Below, piece after piece: positions 1 through 7,682 of a stretch of 64,000 nt of DNA. Within the stretch, counting starts at the first letter, position 1; every line of letters starts with the position of its first letter. The notes beneath the pieces were generated by a model. It saw nothing but the letters and a program-made list of their open reading frames with translations. It did not search any database and was not told the DNA's origin. A program made the position numbers and the translations under genes. Source of the stretch: Labrys wisconsinensis (GTDB taxonomy: Bacteria; Pseudomonadota; Alphaproteobacteria; Rhizobiales; Labraceae); contig NZ_JAUSVX010000010.1 of NCBI RefSeq assembly GCF_030814995.1, positions 124,001 through 188,000 of the forward strand. The letters are read 5' to 3'.

Positions 1-990
1 CGGCAGGTCCGGGATCGGGCCGTCGAGCGCATGGGCCGACATGTCGCCGAACTTCGGCTCCAGCATCGCGTAGATGACCTTGGGATGGACGAGCTCGCGC
101 AGCGTGCGGTGGCGGGCCCGCGCCTCCGCGGCGGTGCGGCCGATGATCGGCAGGATCCCCGGCAGGACCTTCACGGCCTCGGGATCCCGGCCCTCGGCCG
201 CCGCGCGCGCCTTCAGCCCGGCCCGGAAGGCCTGCGCGGCCGCCTTGTCCTGCTGGGCGGTGTAGACGAGGTCGGCGGTGCGGGCCGCGAGCTGCTGGCC
301 GGGCTCCGAGGCGCCGGCCTGGGCGATGACGGGATGGCCCTGCACCGGGCGGGCGACGTTGAGCGGCCCCTTCACCGAGAAGAACTCCCCACTGTGGTCG
401 AGCACGTGCAGCTTGGCCGGATCGACATATTCGCCGCTGCGCTGGTCGCGGCGGAAGGCGTCGTCCTCCCAGCTGTCCCACAGGCCGGTGACGACCCGGA
501 CGAATTCCTGCGCGCGCCGGTAGCGCAGGTCGTGCCGGAGCGAGGCTTCGAGGTTGAAGTTCTTCGCCTCCGCCTCGCTCCAGGAGGTCACGACGTTCCA
601 GCCGACCCGTCCGCCGCTGATATGGTCGATGGAGGCGTATTTGCGGGCGATCGCATAGGGTTCGTTGTAGGTGGTCGAGGCGGTCGCGACGAAGCCGATC
701 CGCGTGGTCGCCGCCGCCAGGGCGGAGATCAGCGTGAGCGGCTCGAACTGGTCGATCTTGCCGATGTAGCGCAGCGCCTCCGGGTCGTCCGCCCCCTGCC
801 GGACGGCGGCCCCGTCGGCGAAGAAGATAAAATGGATCTTCGCGGCTTCGGCCGTCAGCGCCAGGTCGCGCCAGAAGGCAAAATCCAGCGACGTATCCGC
901 CGGAGCGCCGGGATAGCGCCAGCCGGCGGAGTGGGAGCCGTTGGCGGTGACGCTGAGGCCGAGGATGAGGCCGGTTCGCTTCGTGCTCAT
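1..990 (-). CDS. Flavin-dependent monooxygenase, NtaA/SnaA/DszA family (partial, C-terminus outside window)
   Basis: The reading frame is open from ATG at 990 down to base 1, giving 330 residues, where the family usually has about 430-450. The translation has the luciferase-like fold signature SGGRVGWNVVTSW near residues 125-137, typical of the nitrilotriacetate/desulfurization monooxygenases that use FMNH2 from a separate reductase to oxidise C-N or C-S bonds. It starts 27 bases after the stop of the other flavin monooxygenase (1017-2129) on the same strand, so the two probably form one operon. No reductase is visible inside the window. The substrate cannot be read from the sequence. Family assignment is firm. 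Confidence 0.88.
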   Translation of the reverse strand, partial: MSTKRTGLILGLSVTANGSHSAGWRYPGAPADTSLDFAFWRDLALTAEAAKIHFIFFADGAAVRQGADDPEALRYIGKIDQFEPLTLISALAAATTRIGFVATASTTYNEPYAIARKYASIDHISGGRVGWNVVTSWSEAEAKNFNLEASLRHDLRYRRAQEFVRVVTGLWDSWEDDAFRRDQRSGEYVDPAKLHVLDHSGEFFSVKGPLNVARPVQGHPVIAQAGASEPGQQLAARTADLVYTAQQDKAAAQAFRAGLKARAAAEGRDPEAVKVLPGILPIIGRTAAEARARHRTLRELVHPKVIYAMLEPKFGDMSAHALDGPIPDLP

Positions 991-1016
991 GCTGGTTCTC
1001 GAACGATGCTGCCGGG

Positions 1017-2129
1017 TCAGGCGGCGGTGATGCGCCGGTCCGCTCGATCGGCTTCGGCAACGGCGGCGCGCAGATGGGGGATGAGGTCGCGGCCATAGGC
1101 ACGGGCATCGGCGGCGATGTCCCAGCCCCTGAGGTAGAAGGCGCGGGCTCCGGCCCGGTAATAGTCGAGATAGCCGCCCACCACCTGCTCGCGGGTGCCG
1201 ACCAGCGTGGCCGTCGAGCCGCCGCGCCCGACCAGGCGCGTGAAGCCGAGCCAGAGCCGCCCGTCATGGACATCGGCGCTGCGGGCGATGTCGTCGAGCT
1301 TGCGCGCCCCGACCGAGTCGGCCTTGGCGGCGGCCTGCAGCAGCGCGGCCGGGGCGCGGCGCGCGGCCTCCAGCTCCGCCGCCGCGGCGTCGTAGATGGC
1401 CTGCGTCCGCGCCCAGGCTGCCGCTTCCGTCTCGCCGACGACCGCACGCAGCGAGACGCTGATCGCCGGCTCGCGGCCGCGGGCCCGGCCGAGCGCCAGG
1501 ATTTCCCGGATGGCGTCGCGGGTCTGCGCCAGCGGCTCGCCCCAGATCATGTAGGTGTCGACCCGGCCGGGGCCCGCCGCCATCGCTCCGGCGGAGGAGC
1601 CGGCGAAGCTGAGCACCGGCGTCGCCAGCGGACGCACGCTGCTGTAGCCCTGCCGCACGCGGTAGTAGGGGCCGTCATGATCGAACGGCGCCGGGGCCGC
1701 GAAAGCCTGGCGCAGCACGTCGATATAGTCCGCGGTCCGCCGGTAGCGCTCGTCGTCCGGCAGGGTGTCGCCGTCCCGCTGCAGCTCGCCGCCCGCCGCG
1801 CCGGTGATGATGTGCAGGCCGACCCGGCCGCCGCCGCTGAGCCGGTCGAGGGTGATGGCCTGCCGGGCCGCGACGGTCGGCTGCACGAAGCCGGGACGAT
1901 GGGCGACCAGGACCTTCAGACGGCGGGTGACCCGCAGCACATGCGCGGCGATCAGCAGCGCGTCCGGCCCCCAGGAGCCCTGCCCCACCAGCACCCGGTC
2001 GAAGCCCGCCTCCTCATGCGAGAGCGCCGCCTCCTCGACATAGGCCAGGTCGAAGTCGTCGGACCACCACAGGCCGGTGGTCTCGGTCCGCCGCGTATGG
2101 GGGACATAGCCGATGATCTCGACGGGCAT
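1017..2129 (-). CDS. LLM-class flavin-dependent oxidoreductase (SsuD-like alkanesulfonate monooxygenase family)
   Basis: This 370-residue protein has the usual length of the SsuD group. It carries the luciferase-like motif LDRLSGGGRVGLHIITG near residues 93-109 and the later stretch TPVLSFAGSS near 170, both expected of FMNH2-dependent monooxygenases that release sulfite from sulfonates. It leads the small operon with the NtaA-like gene that follows. A perfect 9-bp inverted repeat lies 31 bp upstream of the ATG, and an IclR gene sits just beyond. A role in scavenging organosulfur or a related xenobiotic is an inference from family; the actual substrate is unknown. Confidence 0.87.
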   Translation of the reverse strand: MPVEIIGYVPHTRRTETTGLWWSDDFDLAYVEEAALSHEEAGFDRVLVGQGSWGPDALLIAAHVLRVTRRLKVLVAHRPGFVQPTVAARQAITLDRLSGGGRVGLHIITGAAGGELQRDGDTLPDDERYRRTADYIDVLRQAFAAPAPFDHDGPYYRVRQGYSSVRPLATPVLSFAGSSAGAMAAGPGRVDTYMIWGEPLAQTRDAIREILALGRARGREPAISVSLRAVVGETEAAAWARTQAIYDAAAAELEAARRAPAALLQAAAKADSVGARKLDDIARSADVHDGRLWLGFTRLVGRGGSTATLVGTREQVVGGYLDYYRAGARAFYLRGWDIAADARAYGRDLIPHLRAAVAEADRADRRITAA

Positions 2130-2159
2130 GAGGGCGTCTCGATGGGCATGAGCACAGGC

Positions 2160-2178
2160 GATTTCATAATATGAAATC
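2160..2178. promoter_or_regulatory. Palindromic operator candidate upstream of the flavin monooxygenase operon
   Basis: GATTTCATA and TATGAAATC form a perfect inverted repeat of 9-bp arms around a single A. It lies 31 bp before the monooxygenase ATG, in an AT-rich island that contrasts with the GC-rich surroundings. The adjacent IclR gene (2261-3019) is the natural candidate to bind it; that link is inferred from position. Confidence 0.6.
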
Positions 2179-2260
2179 GCATTTCAGATATAATTGACAC
2201 TAAAACTATAGACTTAAAGATGTCAAGCCGTCGGTGGGGTCGAAGATGCGCGCGGGGCGG

Positions 2261-3019
2261 TCAGGCGCCGATATGGCCGAGGCCGCGCGAGATGTTGCGC
2301 GCCGCCGCGACCACCTGCGGCGCGGCCGTCTCGATGAAGCCCGGCGTCATCCGCACCGACGGCGCCCAGATGCCGACGCCGAGCGTCACGATGCCGGTGC
2401 GGTCACGGATCGGCGCGGCGATGCCGATCATCTCGCCGGCGAACTCGCCGCGGCCGATGGAATAGCCGCGTTCGCGGGTCTGCCGCAGGTCCTCGCGCAG
2501 CAGGCCGGCATCGGTGATGGTGTGCGCCGTCACCGCCGCCAGCGGCCCGGCCAGCACGAGCGCCTCGAACTCGCGATTATGGGCGAGGATGGCCTTGCCC
2601 ATGGCCGAGGAATGCGACGGGGCGCGGCTGCCGAGCATGGTGACGATGCGCACCGGCTGCGAGCTGTCGACGCGGTCGACATAGACGACCGTGCGCGGGT
2701 CTTCCGGCGGCACCATGCCGAGATGGGCGGTTTCCCCGCAGGCTTCCACCAGCTCGCGCAGCGAGGGTCGGGCGCTTTCCGCCACCTCGCCGAGGTTCAC
2801 GGCGGCGCAGCCGATCTCCCACATCCTGATGCCGAGGCGGTAGCGCTTCGTCGCCGGATCCTGCGTGACCCAGCCGAGCTCCCGGAACGAGGCCAGGAAG
2901 TGATGCACGGTCGGCTGGGGCATGCCGAGAGCCCGGCTGAGCTCGAGGATGCTCCAGTCGCGCCGCTCGCCGGCGAAGGCCTCGATGACGGCCGCTGCTT
3001 TCCTGACCGATGTGAGCAC
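2261..3019 (-). CDS. IclR family transcriptional regulator
   Basis: An N-terminal winged helix (ILELSRALGMPQPTVHHFLAS) is followed by the C-terminal IclR effector domain with the usual GSRAPSHSSAMGKAILA and GIAAPIRDRTG blocks. I chose GTG at 3019 because GGGAG sits about 8 bases upstream and because it gives 252 residues, the normal length; the frame stays open to 3100, and a longer start would add an Arg/Pro-rich leader that looks non-coding. It lies between the enolase-superfamily gene (same strand, upstream) and the monooxygenase operon, so it may control either. The palindrome at 2160-2178 is its most likely site. Effector unknown. Confidence 0.88.
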   Translation of the reverse strand: MLTSVRKAAAVIEAFAGERRDWSILELSRALGMPQPTVHHFLASFRELGWVTQDPATKRYRLGIRMWEIGCAAVNLGEVAESARPSLRELVEACGETAHLGMVPPEDPRTVVYVDRVDSSQPVRIVTMLGSRAPSHSSAMGKAILAHNREFEALVLAGPLAAVTAHTITDAGLLREDLRQTRERGYSIGRGEFAGEMIGIAAPIRDRTGIVTLGVGIWAPSVRMTPGFIETAAPQVVAAARNISRGLGHIGA

Positions 3020-3140
3020 TCGGCAGATCTCCCGGAGGACGCTGTCGCCGCGCGCCGGTCGCGGCCGACAGCTTCTCGCCCGATCGCGCCGAAACGGCAA
3101 GCGCGCGGTCGCGCCCGCCCTCCCCGGCCGTCCCCGCGCC

Positions 3141-4247
3141 TCAGGCGGCGACGAAGCCCGAGCCGTCCACCTTGCGCCGCTCGATCTCGGCGAAGTCCCA
3201 GGCGATGCCGAGGCCGGGCTCCTCGCTCGGCACGGCGCGTCCCGCCTCGATGCGCATGCCTGACGTGGTGATCGCGTCGAGCTGGGGGATGTATTCCACC
3301 CAGCGGGCGTTCGGCACCGCGGCGCAGAGCGAGACGTGCAGCTCCATCAGGAAATGCGGACAGACCGCGACGTTGAAGCATTCGGCCATGTGCGCCGCCT
3401 TCAGCCAGGGCGTGATGCCGCCGATGCGCCCGACGTCGACCTGCACCAGCGAGCAGGCGCGGCGCTGCAGGTATTCGCGGAAATGCGAGATGCTGTAGAG
3501 GCTCTCGCCGACCGCGATCGGCAGGCTCGTCGCCTCGGACAGCCTGACATGCCCGTCGATGTCGTCGGCCGGCAGCGGCTCCTCCAGCCAGCCGATGTCG
3601 AGCGCCTCGTAATGGCGGGCGCGGCGGATCGCCTGGTCGACGGCGAAGGCCTGGTTGGCGTCGGTGAAGATCTCGAAGCCGGGGCCGACGGCATCGCGCA
3701 CCGCGGCGATGCGGGCGACATCCTCGTGCACCGGCCGGCCGACCTTGAGCTTGGCGCCGCCGAAGCCCTCCGCCTTGGCGCGCAGGGCATCCTCGACCAG
3801 CGCCTCGGTGGGCAGGTGCAGCCAGCCCCCCTCGGTGGTGTAGAGCGGCACCGAGGCCTGCGCCCCGCCGGCGAGACGATGCAGCGGCAGGCCGGCCCGG
3901 CGGCAGCGCAGGTCCCAGAGCGCGGTGTCGATCGCCGCCATGGCGATGGCGGTGATCGCGCCCACCGTGGTGGCGTGGGTGAGGAACAGGAGGTCGCGCC
4001 AGATGCGCTCGATCTCCTCGGCCTCGCGGTTCAGGATCGCGGGGGCCAGCGTCCGCTGGATCAGCTGCATCACCGAGGGGCCGCCGGTGCCGATGGTGTA
4101 GCTGTAGCCGGTGCCGACCGCCCCGTCCGCATCGGTGATGCGCACGATCGGCGTCTCCTGGCTGACGAAGCTCTGGATGGCATCGACCCGCTTCACCTTC
4201 GGTTTGAGGTCGATCATCAGGAATTCGACGCGGGCGATCCTGGCCAT
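3141..4247 (-). CDS. Mandelate racemase/muconate lactonizing enzyme family dehydratase (enolase superfamily)
   Basis: This 368-residue TIM-barrel enzyme carries the mandelate-racemase-type catalytic set: the KxK base motif in GGAKLKVGRP, metal ligands in IFTDANQ, WLEEPLP and AVGES, and the Asp-His dyad in QVDVGRIGG and AVCPH. Such enzymes abstract the proton alpha to a carboxylate and usually dehydrate sugar acids. ATG at 4247 is preferred over the much longer open frame upstream, which runs through another gene. It is the last gene of the importer operon 7529-3141, directly after the ATPase remnant, which suggests it dehydrates the imported aldonate or its lactone product. Exact substrate not assigned. 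Confidence 0.87.
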   Translation of the reverse strand: MARIARVEFLMIDLKPKVKRVDAIQSFVSQETPIVRITDADGAVGTGYSYTIGTGGPSVMQLIQRTLAPAILNREAEEIERIWRDLLFLTHATTVGAITAIAMAAIDTALWDLRCRRAGLPLHRLAGGAQASVPLYTTEGGWLHLPTEALVEDALRAKAEGFGGAKLKVGRPVHEDVARIAAVRDAVGPGFEIFTDANQAFAVDQAIRRARHYEALDIGWLEEPLPADDIDGHVRLSEATSLPIAVGESLYSISHFREYLQRRACSLVQVDVGRIGGITPWLKAAHMAECFNVAVCPHFLMELHVSLCAAVPNARWVEYIPQLDAITTSGMRIEAGRAVPSEEPGLGIAWDFAEIERRKVDGSGFVAA

Positions 4248-4251
4248 GGCT

Positions 4252-4371
4252 TCAGCTCTCCAATCTGTGGCCGCTCGTCCGATCGAACACGCGGACGGGC
4301 GTGAGGTCCAGCACGAAGGGCGATGCCTCGCCCGGACGCGGGTGCGCGATGCCGAGGTCGATGGTCGCCAT
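4252..4371 (-). pseudogene. 39-codon remnant of the importer's ATP-binding subunit (internal deletion)
   Basis: Eleven bases after the second permease there is a strong GGAGGG ribosome site and an ATG that opens a 39-codon frame ending 4 bases before the dehydratase start. The product begins MATIDLGIAH, like the N-terminus of CUT1-type ATPases, and ends LTPVRVFDRTSGHRL, which resembles the end of the TOBE regulatory domain of UgpC/MalK-like ATPases. Walker A, signature and Walker B motifs are all absent. The simplest reading is that an ATPase gene of roughly 350 codons lost its middle in frame. A genuine short protein is possible but less likely. Recognition of the two ends is by eye. Confidence 0.5.
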
Positions 4372-4381
4372 CGCGTCCCTC

Positions 4382-5245
4382 CTATTTCACGCCGCCGAAG
4401 GTGAGGCCGGCGATCAGGTGCTTCTGCACCATGAAGGTGAGGGCGAGGGCCGGCACGATGATCAGCACGGCCATGGCGCTCATGCCCGACCAGTCGACGG
4501 TGAACTGGGCGGTGAAGTCCATCAGGCCGACCGGCATGGTCTTCGACGCCGTGGTGCGGGTGAGCTGGCTCGCCAGCGCATATTCGTTCCACGAGGTCAG
4601 GAAGGCGAAGATCGCCGCCGAGGCCAGGCCCGAGCGGGCGAGCGGGAACTCGATGCGCCAGAAGGCCTGCCAGCGCGTGCAGCCGTCGATCTGCGCGGCC
4701 TCGGAGAGGTCGGCCGGGATCTGGCGGAAGAAGCCGTCCGTCAGCCAGATGGTGAACGGGACGTTGATGGCGAGATAGACCAGGATGAGGCCGAAGGCGG
4801 TGTCGAGGATGCCGATACGGCTCCACAGCGTGAACAGCGGCAGCGACAGCGCCACGCCCGGCACGGTTCGCGACAGCATGAAGGCGACGAACAGCCCGGC
4901 CTTGCCGCGGAAGCGATAGCGCGCGAAGGCATAGCCGCCCATCATTCCGATGAGCACCGCGACCGCCGTCGAGGTCAGCGAGATGACGAGCGAGTTGCGG
5001 ACATAGGCCGCCACCGGCAGGCCCTGCTGCTGGTCGGGCAGAAGGCCGAAGATGCCGTAGAAATTGGCGAGCGTCGGGTCCTGCGGGATCCAGACCGGCG
5101 GGCGCGCCAGCACCTCGATGTTCGGCCGGAAGGCGGTCAGGACCACCCACAGGCCGGGAAGGCACAGGATCGCCATGGCCAGGAACACACCGATCCGGAT
5201 CAGCCAGCGCTGCCAGGGCCGCTCCATGGCGAAGGACGCGCTCAT
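4382..5245 (-). CDS. Carbohydrate ABC transporter permease, MalG/UgpE type
   Basis: This 287-residue inner-membrane protein has about six hydrophobic segments, starting with GVFLAMAILCLPGLWVVLTA. The EAA loop that contacts the ATPase appears as SEAAQIDGCTRWQAFWRI near two thirds of the length. ATG at 5245 overlaps the TGA of the preceding permease (ATGA), so the two are translationally coupled. It forms the membrane channel together with the 5242-6144 gene. The expected ATPase gene downstream is reduced to a remnant, so an ATPase from another locus would have to power it. Confidence in family is high. Confidence 0.92.
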   Translation of the reverse strand: MSASFAMERPWQRWLIRIGVFLAMAILCLPGLWVVLTAFRPNIEVLARPPVWIPQDPTLANFYGIFGLLPDQQQGLPVAAYVRNSLVISLTSTAVAVLIGMMGGYAFARYRFRGKAGLFVAFMLSRTVPGVALSLPLFTLWSRIGILDTAFGLILVYLAINVPFTIWLTDGFFRQIPADLSEAAQIDGCTRWQAFWRIEFPLARSGLASAAIFAFLTSWNEYALASQLTRTTASKTMPVGLMDFTAQFTVDWSGMSAMAVLIIVPALALTFMVQKHLIAGLTFGGVK

Positions 5246-6144
5246 TCCACGCCCTCCATGTAGCGGCGGGCGGCGACCAGCCTGCGGTAGAAATAGACCG
5301 TGAACAGGATCGAGGTGAGGATCGAGACGTAGCCCATGGCGTTGGCCATGCCCATCTGCGAATTCTGGTAGCCGATCCGCGCCATCAGCGTCCACAAAAG
5401 CTCGGTGCGCCCGGCCGGCCCGCCATTGGTCATGATCCGCACCATGTCATAGGCCCGCGCCACGTCGAGCGAGCGGATGGTCATGGCGATGAAGATGAAC
5501 GGCATCAGGAACGGCAGGGTGATGTGGCGGAACACCTGCACCGGGCCGCAGCCGTCGACCTTGGCCGCCTCCATCGGCTCCTTCGGCAGGGCGAGCAGGC
5601 CGGCCAGCAGCAGGATCGCGAACACCGAGGTCGACATCCACACCTCTGCCGTCATGACGGCGATGTTGGCGAGCGTGCCCTCGACCAGCCAGGGGATCGG
5701 CTCGCGGATCAGGCCGAGGTCGAACAGCGCATTGTTCACCAGGCCCACCGCATCGTTGAAGATGTACTTGAACTGGAAGCCGACCAGGATCGGCGAGAAC
5801 ATCATCGGGAACATCATGATGGTGCGCAGCACGCGCTGGCCCGCGGTGATCCGGTTGACCAGCAGGGCCAGGCCGAGCCCGAGCACCAGCTCCAGGTTGA
5901 GCGTCACCGTGACGAAGACCAAGGTGCGCCCGAACGCCCACCAGAAGTCGGGCTCCTGCATGAGGCGCTGATAGTTGCGCCAGCCGATGAAGGTGTAGAG
6001 CGTCGCCGGGCGCGTCAGGTTGTAGGGCGTGAAGCTCGACCACAGCGAGACGCCGAGCGGCACCGCCACCACCGCCAGGATCACCAGGATCGCCGGCAGC
6101 AGCAGGAGGTAGGGGGCCGCGCGGGGCGAACTGAGAAGCGACAT
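5242..6144 (-). CDS. Carbohydrate ABC transporter permease, MalF/UgpA type
   Basis: This 300-residue inner-membrane protein has a hydrophobic N-terminal segment (YLLLLPAILVILAVVAVPLG) and about six membrane segments. The EAA loop is visible as MEAAKVDGCGPVQVFRHITLP. I chose ATG at 6144; an ATG four codons upstream is also possible. The stop overlaps the next permease start. The gene follows the binding-protein gene after 59 bases that contain a short GC-rich palindrome. It pairs with the 4382-5245 permease in a CUT1-type importer. Confidence 0.92.
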   Translation of the reverse strand: MSLLSSPRAAPYLLLLPAILVILAVVAVPLGVSLWSSFTPYNLTRPATLYTFIGWRNYQRLMQEPDFWWAFGRTLVFVTVTLNLELVLGLGLALLVNRITAGQRVLRTIMMFPMMFSPILVGFQFKYIFNDAVGLVNNALFDLGLIREPIPWLVEGTLANIAVMTAEVWMSTSVFAILLLAGLLALPKEPMEAAKVDGCGPVQVFRHITLPFLMPFIFIAMTIRSLDVARAYDMVRIMTNGGPAGRTELLWTLMARIGYQNSQMGMANAMGYVSILTSILFTVYFYRRLVAARRYMEGVE

Positions 6145-6170
6145 GAGGGCTCGTCTCGTAGGGATGCCGG

Positions 6171-6182
6171 GCCCGCGCGGGC
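6171..6182. other. GC-rich palindrome between binding-protein and permease genes
   Basis: GCCCGCGCGGGC is a perfect 12-bp palindrome inside the 59-bp spacer after the binding-protein stop. Hairpins at this spot commonly protect the highly expressed binding-protein message or damp read-through; that role is inferred here. Confidence 0.4.
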
Positions 6183-6203
6183 GAGCGCCGGCTTCCATCA
6201 GCC

Positions 6204-7529
6204 CTATTTCAGCAGCCCCGCGTCCTGCAGGATGGCGCGGGCGTCGGCGGCGGCCTTGTCGAGCGCCTCCTTCGGCGTCTTCTGGCCGACGATCGCCGCC
6301 TGGAGCTGCGGCCAGACCACGTTGGAGACCTCGATCCATTGCGGCACCAGCGGCGGCGTGCGCGCCTCGGCGAGCGATGTCTGCCAGGTCTGGAACATGT
6401 CGGCCATGTAGGCGTTGCCGTCGGCCTTGAACTTGGCGACGACGTCGGCGAACACCTTGGTGCGGGTCGGCAGGTTGCCGGCCTCGGCCTCCATCATCTC
6501 CGACTCGTCGTTGGTCATGAACACCACGAAGCTGACGGCCGCGTCCGGCGTCGGGCAGGCCTTTGACACGGAGAAGGAGTGCGAGCCGGACCAGCCGCCG
6601 CGCTTGCCGGCCGAGCCGGTCGGCGCCACGGCGAAGCCGACGTCGCCGGCGATCTTCGACTTCGACTTGTCGTTGTAGAAGGCGGCGAAGCCCGGCCAGT
6701 CGAGGTCGACCGCCGTGGTGCCCGCGGCAAAGGCCTGGCCGATATCGTCCCAGGTGTAGTTCACCGTGCCGGCCGGCACCGCCTTGGCGTTGTAGAGGTC
6801 GACGAACCATTGCAGGGCGGCGACGCCCTCCGGCGAATTGAAGGTCGGGTTCCAGTCCTTGTCGAACATGTCGCCACCATTGGCGCGCAGGATCTCCATG
6901 AAGCGCCCGGTCATGCCCTCGTCCTTGCCGGCGAAGGCGGTGCCGTAGAGGTTGGGCGGATTGGCCAGGAAGATCGCCTGCTGCTTGAACTCGTCATAGG
7001 TGGCCGGCGGCGCCAGCGCCTTGCCGAATCTGGCCTTGTAGGCGTCCCGAACCTTCGGATCGTCGTAGACGCGCTTGTTGTAATAGAGGTTGGAGACGTC
7101 GGTGACGCGCGGCAGCTGCACCAGCCTGCCGTCGATCTCGGACGACTGCAGCGTGCCCGGCACGTAGAGCGCCAGCTCGTCCGCCGGAATCTTCTCCTTC
7201 AGGTCGATGTAGATGTCGCCATATTGCGGCGCGAAGCTGGTATGATTGGACGCGACGCACCAGTTGATCGTGCCACCGGCTATGTCCTGCTTGATCTCGC
7301 GATCGAGGTCGAAATAGTTCTTCGAGGAGACGATCTCTATTTTTGCGCCAGTCAGCTTCTCCCATTCCGGGATGCGGGTGTAGAGCTTCTCGTACTGCGT
7401 GCCGCCGATCAGCTTGACCTTGACCGTCGTGCCCGGAAACTTGCCGTAGTCGAACGCCGCCAGCGCCGGGCCCGCCAGCACCAGGAGCACGCAGGCCGAC
7501 AACGCGCCCGCCATCCCTCGCACAGCCAT
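6204..7529 (-). CDS. Extracellular sugar-binding protein, ABC importer family 1
   Basis: This 441-residue protein has a clear Sec signal peptide (hydrophobic ALSACVLLVLAGPALAA, cleavage near residue 25) and the fold of family 1 solute-binding proteins, with sugar-contact-like stretches such as YTWDDIGQAFAAGTTAVDLDWPGFAAF and GGWSGSHSFSVSKAC. It captures substrate in the periplasm for the two permeases that follow. The start is supported by GGGAGGAAAC just upstream. The promoter region holds two inverted repeats and is shared with the divergent IclR gene at 7683, its probable regulator. A sugar or sugar-acid ligand is likely given the lactonase, mutarotase and dehydratase genes nearby. Confidence 0.92.
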   Translation of the reverse strand: MAVRGMAGALSACVLLVLAGPALAAFDYGKFPGTTVKVKLIGGTQYEKLYTRIPEWEKLTGAKIEIVSSKNYFDLDREIKQDIAGGTINWCVASNHTSFAPQYGDIYIDLKEKIPADELALYVPGTLQSSEIDGRLVQLPRVTDVSNLYYNKRVYDDPKVRDAYKARFGKALAPPATYDEFKQQAIFLANPPNLYGTAFAGKDEGMTGRFMEILRANGGDMFDKDWNPTFNSPEGVAALQWFVDLYNAKAVPAGTVNYTWDDIGQAFAAGTTAVDLDWPGFAAFYNDKSKSKIAGDVGFAVAPTGSAGKRGGWSGSHSFSVSKACPTPDAAVSFVVFMTNDESEMMEAEAGNLPTRTKVFADVVAKFKADGNAYMADMFQTWQTSLAEARTPPLVPQWIEVSNVVWPQLQAAIVGQKTPKEALDKAAADARAILQDAGLLK

Positions 7530-7545
7530 CGTTTCCTCCCAGAAA

Positions 7546-7561
7546 GATTTGCTTGCAAATC
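7546..7561. promoter_or_regulatory. Inverted repeat upstream of the binding-protein gene
   Basis: GATTTG and CAAATC flank CTTG, 17 bp upstream of the binding-protein ATG. It lies in the divergent region shared with the IclR gene at 7683 and is a candidate operator. Confidence 0.5.
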
Positions 7562-7563
7562 AA

Positions 7564-7584
7564 TGATCCATATTTGAAGGATCA
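7564..7584. promoter_or_regulatory. Second inverted repeat in the divergent IclR/importer region
   Basis: TGATCC and GGATCA flank nine AT-rich bases. Together with the repeat at 7546-7561 it gives two dyads about two helical turns apart, as expected for an IclR-type regulator that binds as a dimer of dimers. The assignment to the 7683 regulator is positional. Confidence 0.5.
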
Positions 7585-7682
7585 ATTCGCAGGTAAGCAC
7601 ACTGCGCCCGATCGGGTCAATTCGCCATTGCGTCGGCCGGGGCCGGCATGGAATGGCTCGGGCCGATCGGAGGGAGGGCGGC

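Noticed and set aside
1074-2174. A 366-codon plus-strand frame antisense to the SsuD-like gene.
   Set aside because: It has no recognisable domain, low-complexity Ala/Gly/Arg composition, and the minus strand encodes a full conserved enzyme.
3141-5165. A 674-codon open frame that would fuse the dehydratase to upstream sequence.
   Set aside because: The upstream part is the second permease gene read in the wrong frame. The conserved dehydratase start MARIARVEF at 4247 fits the family length.
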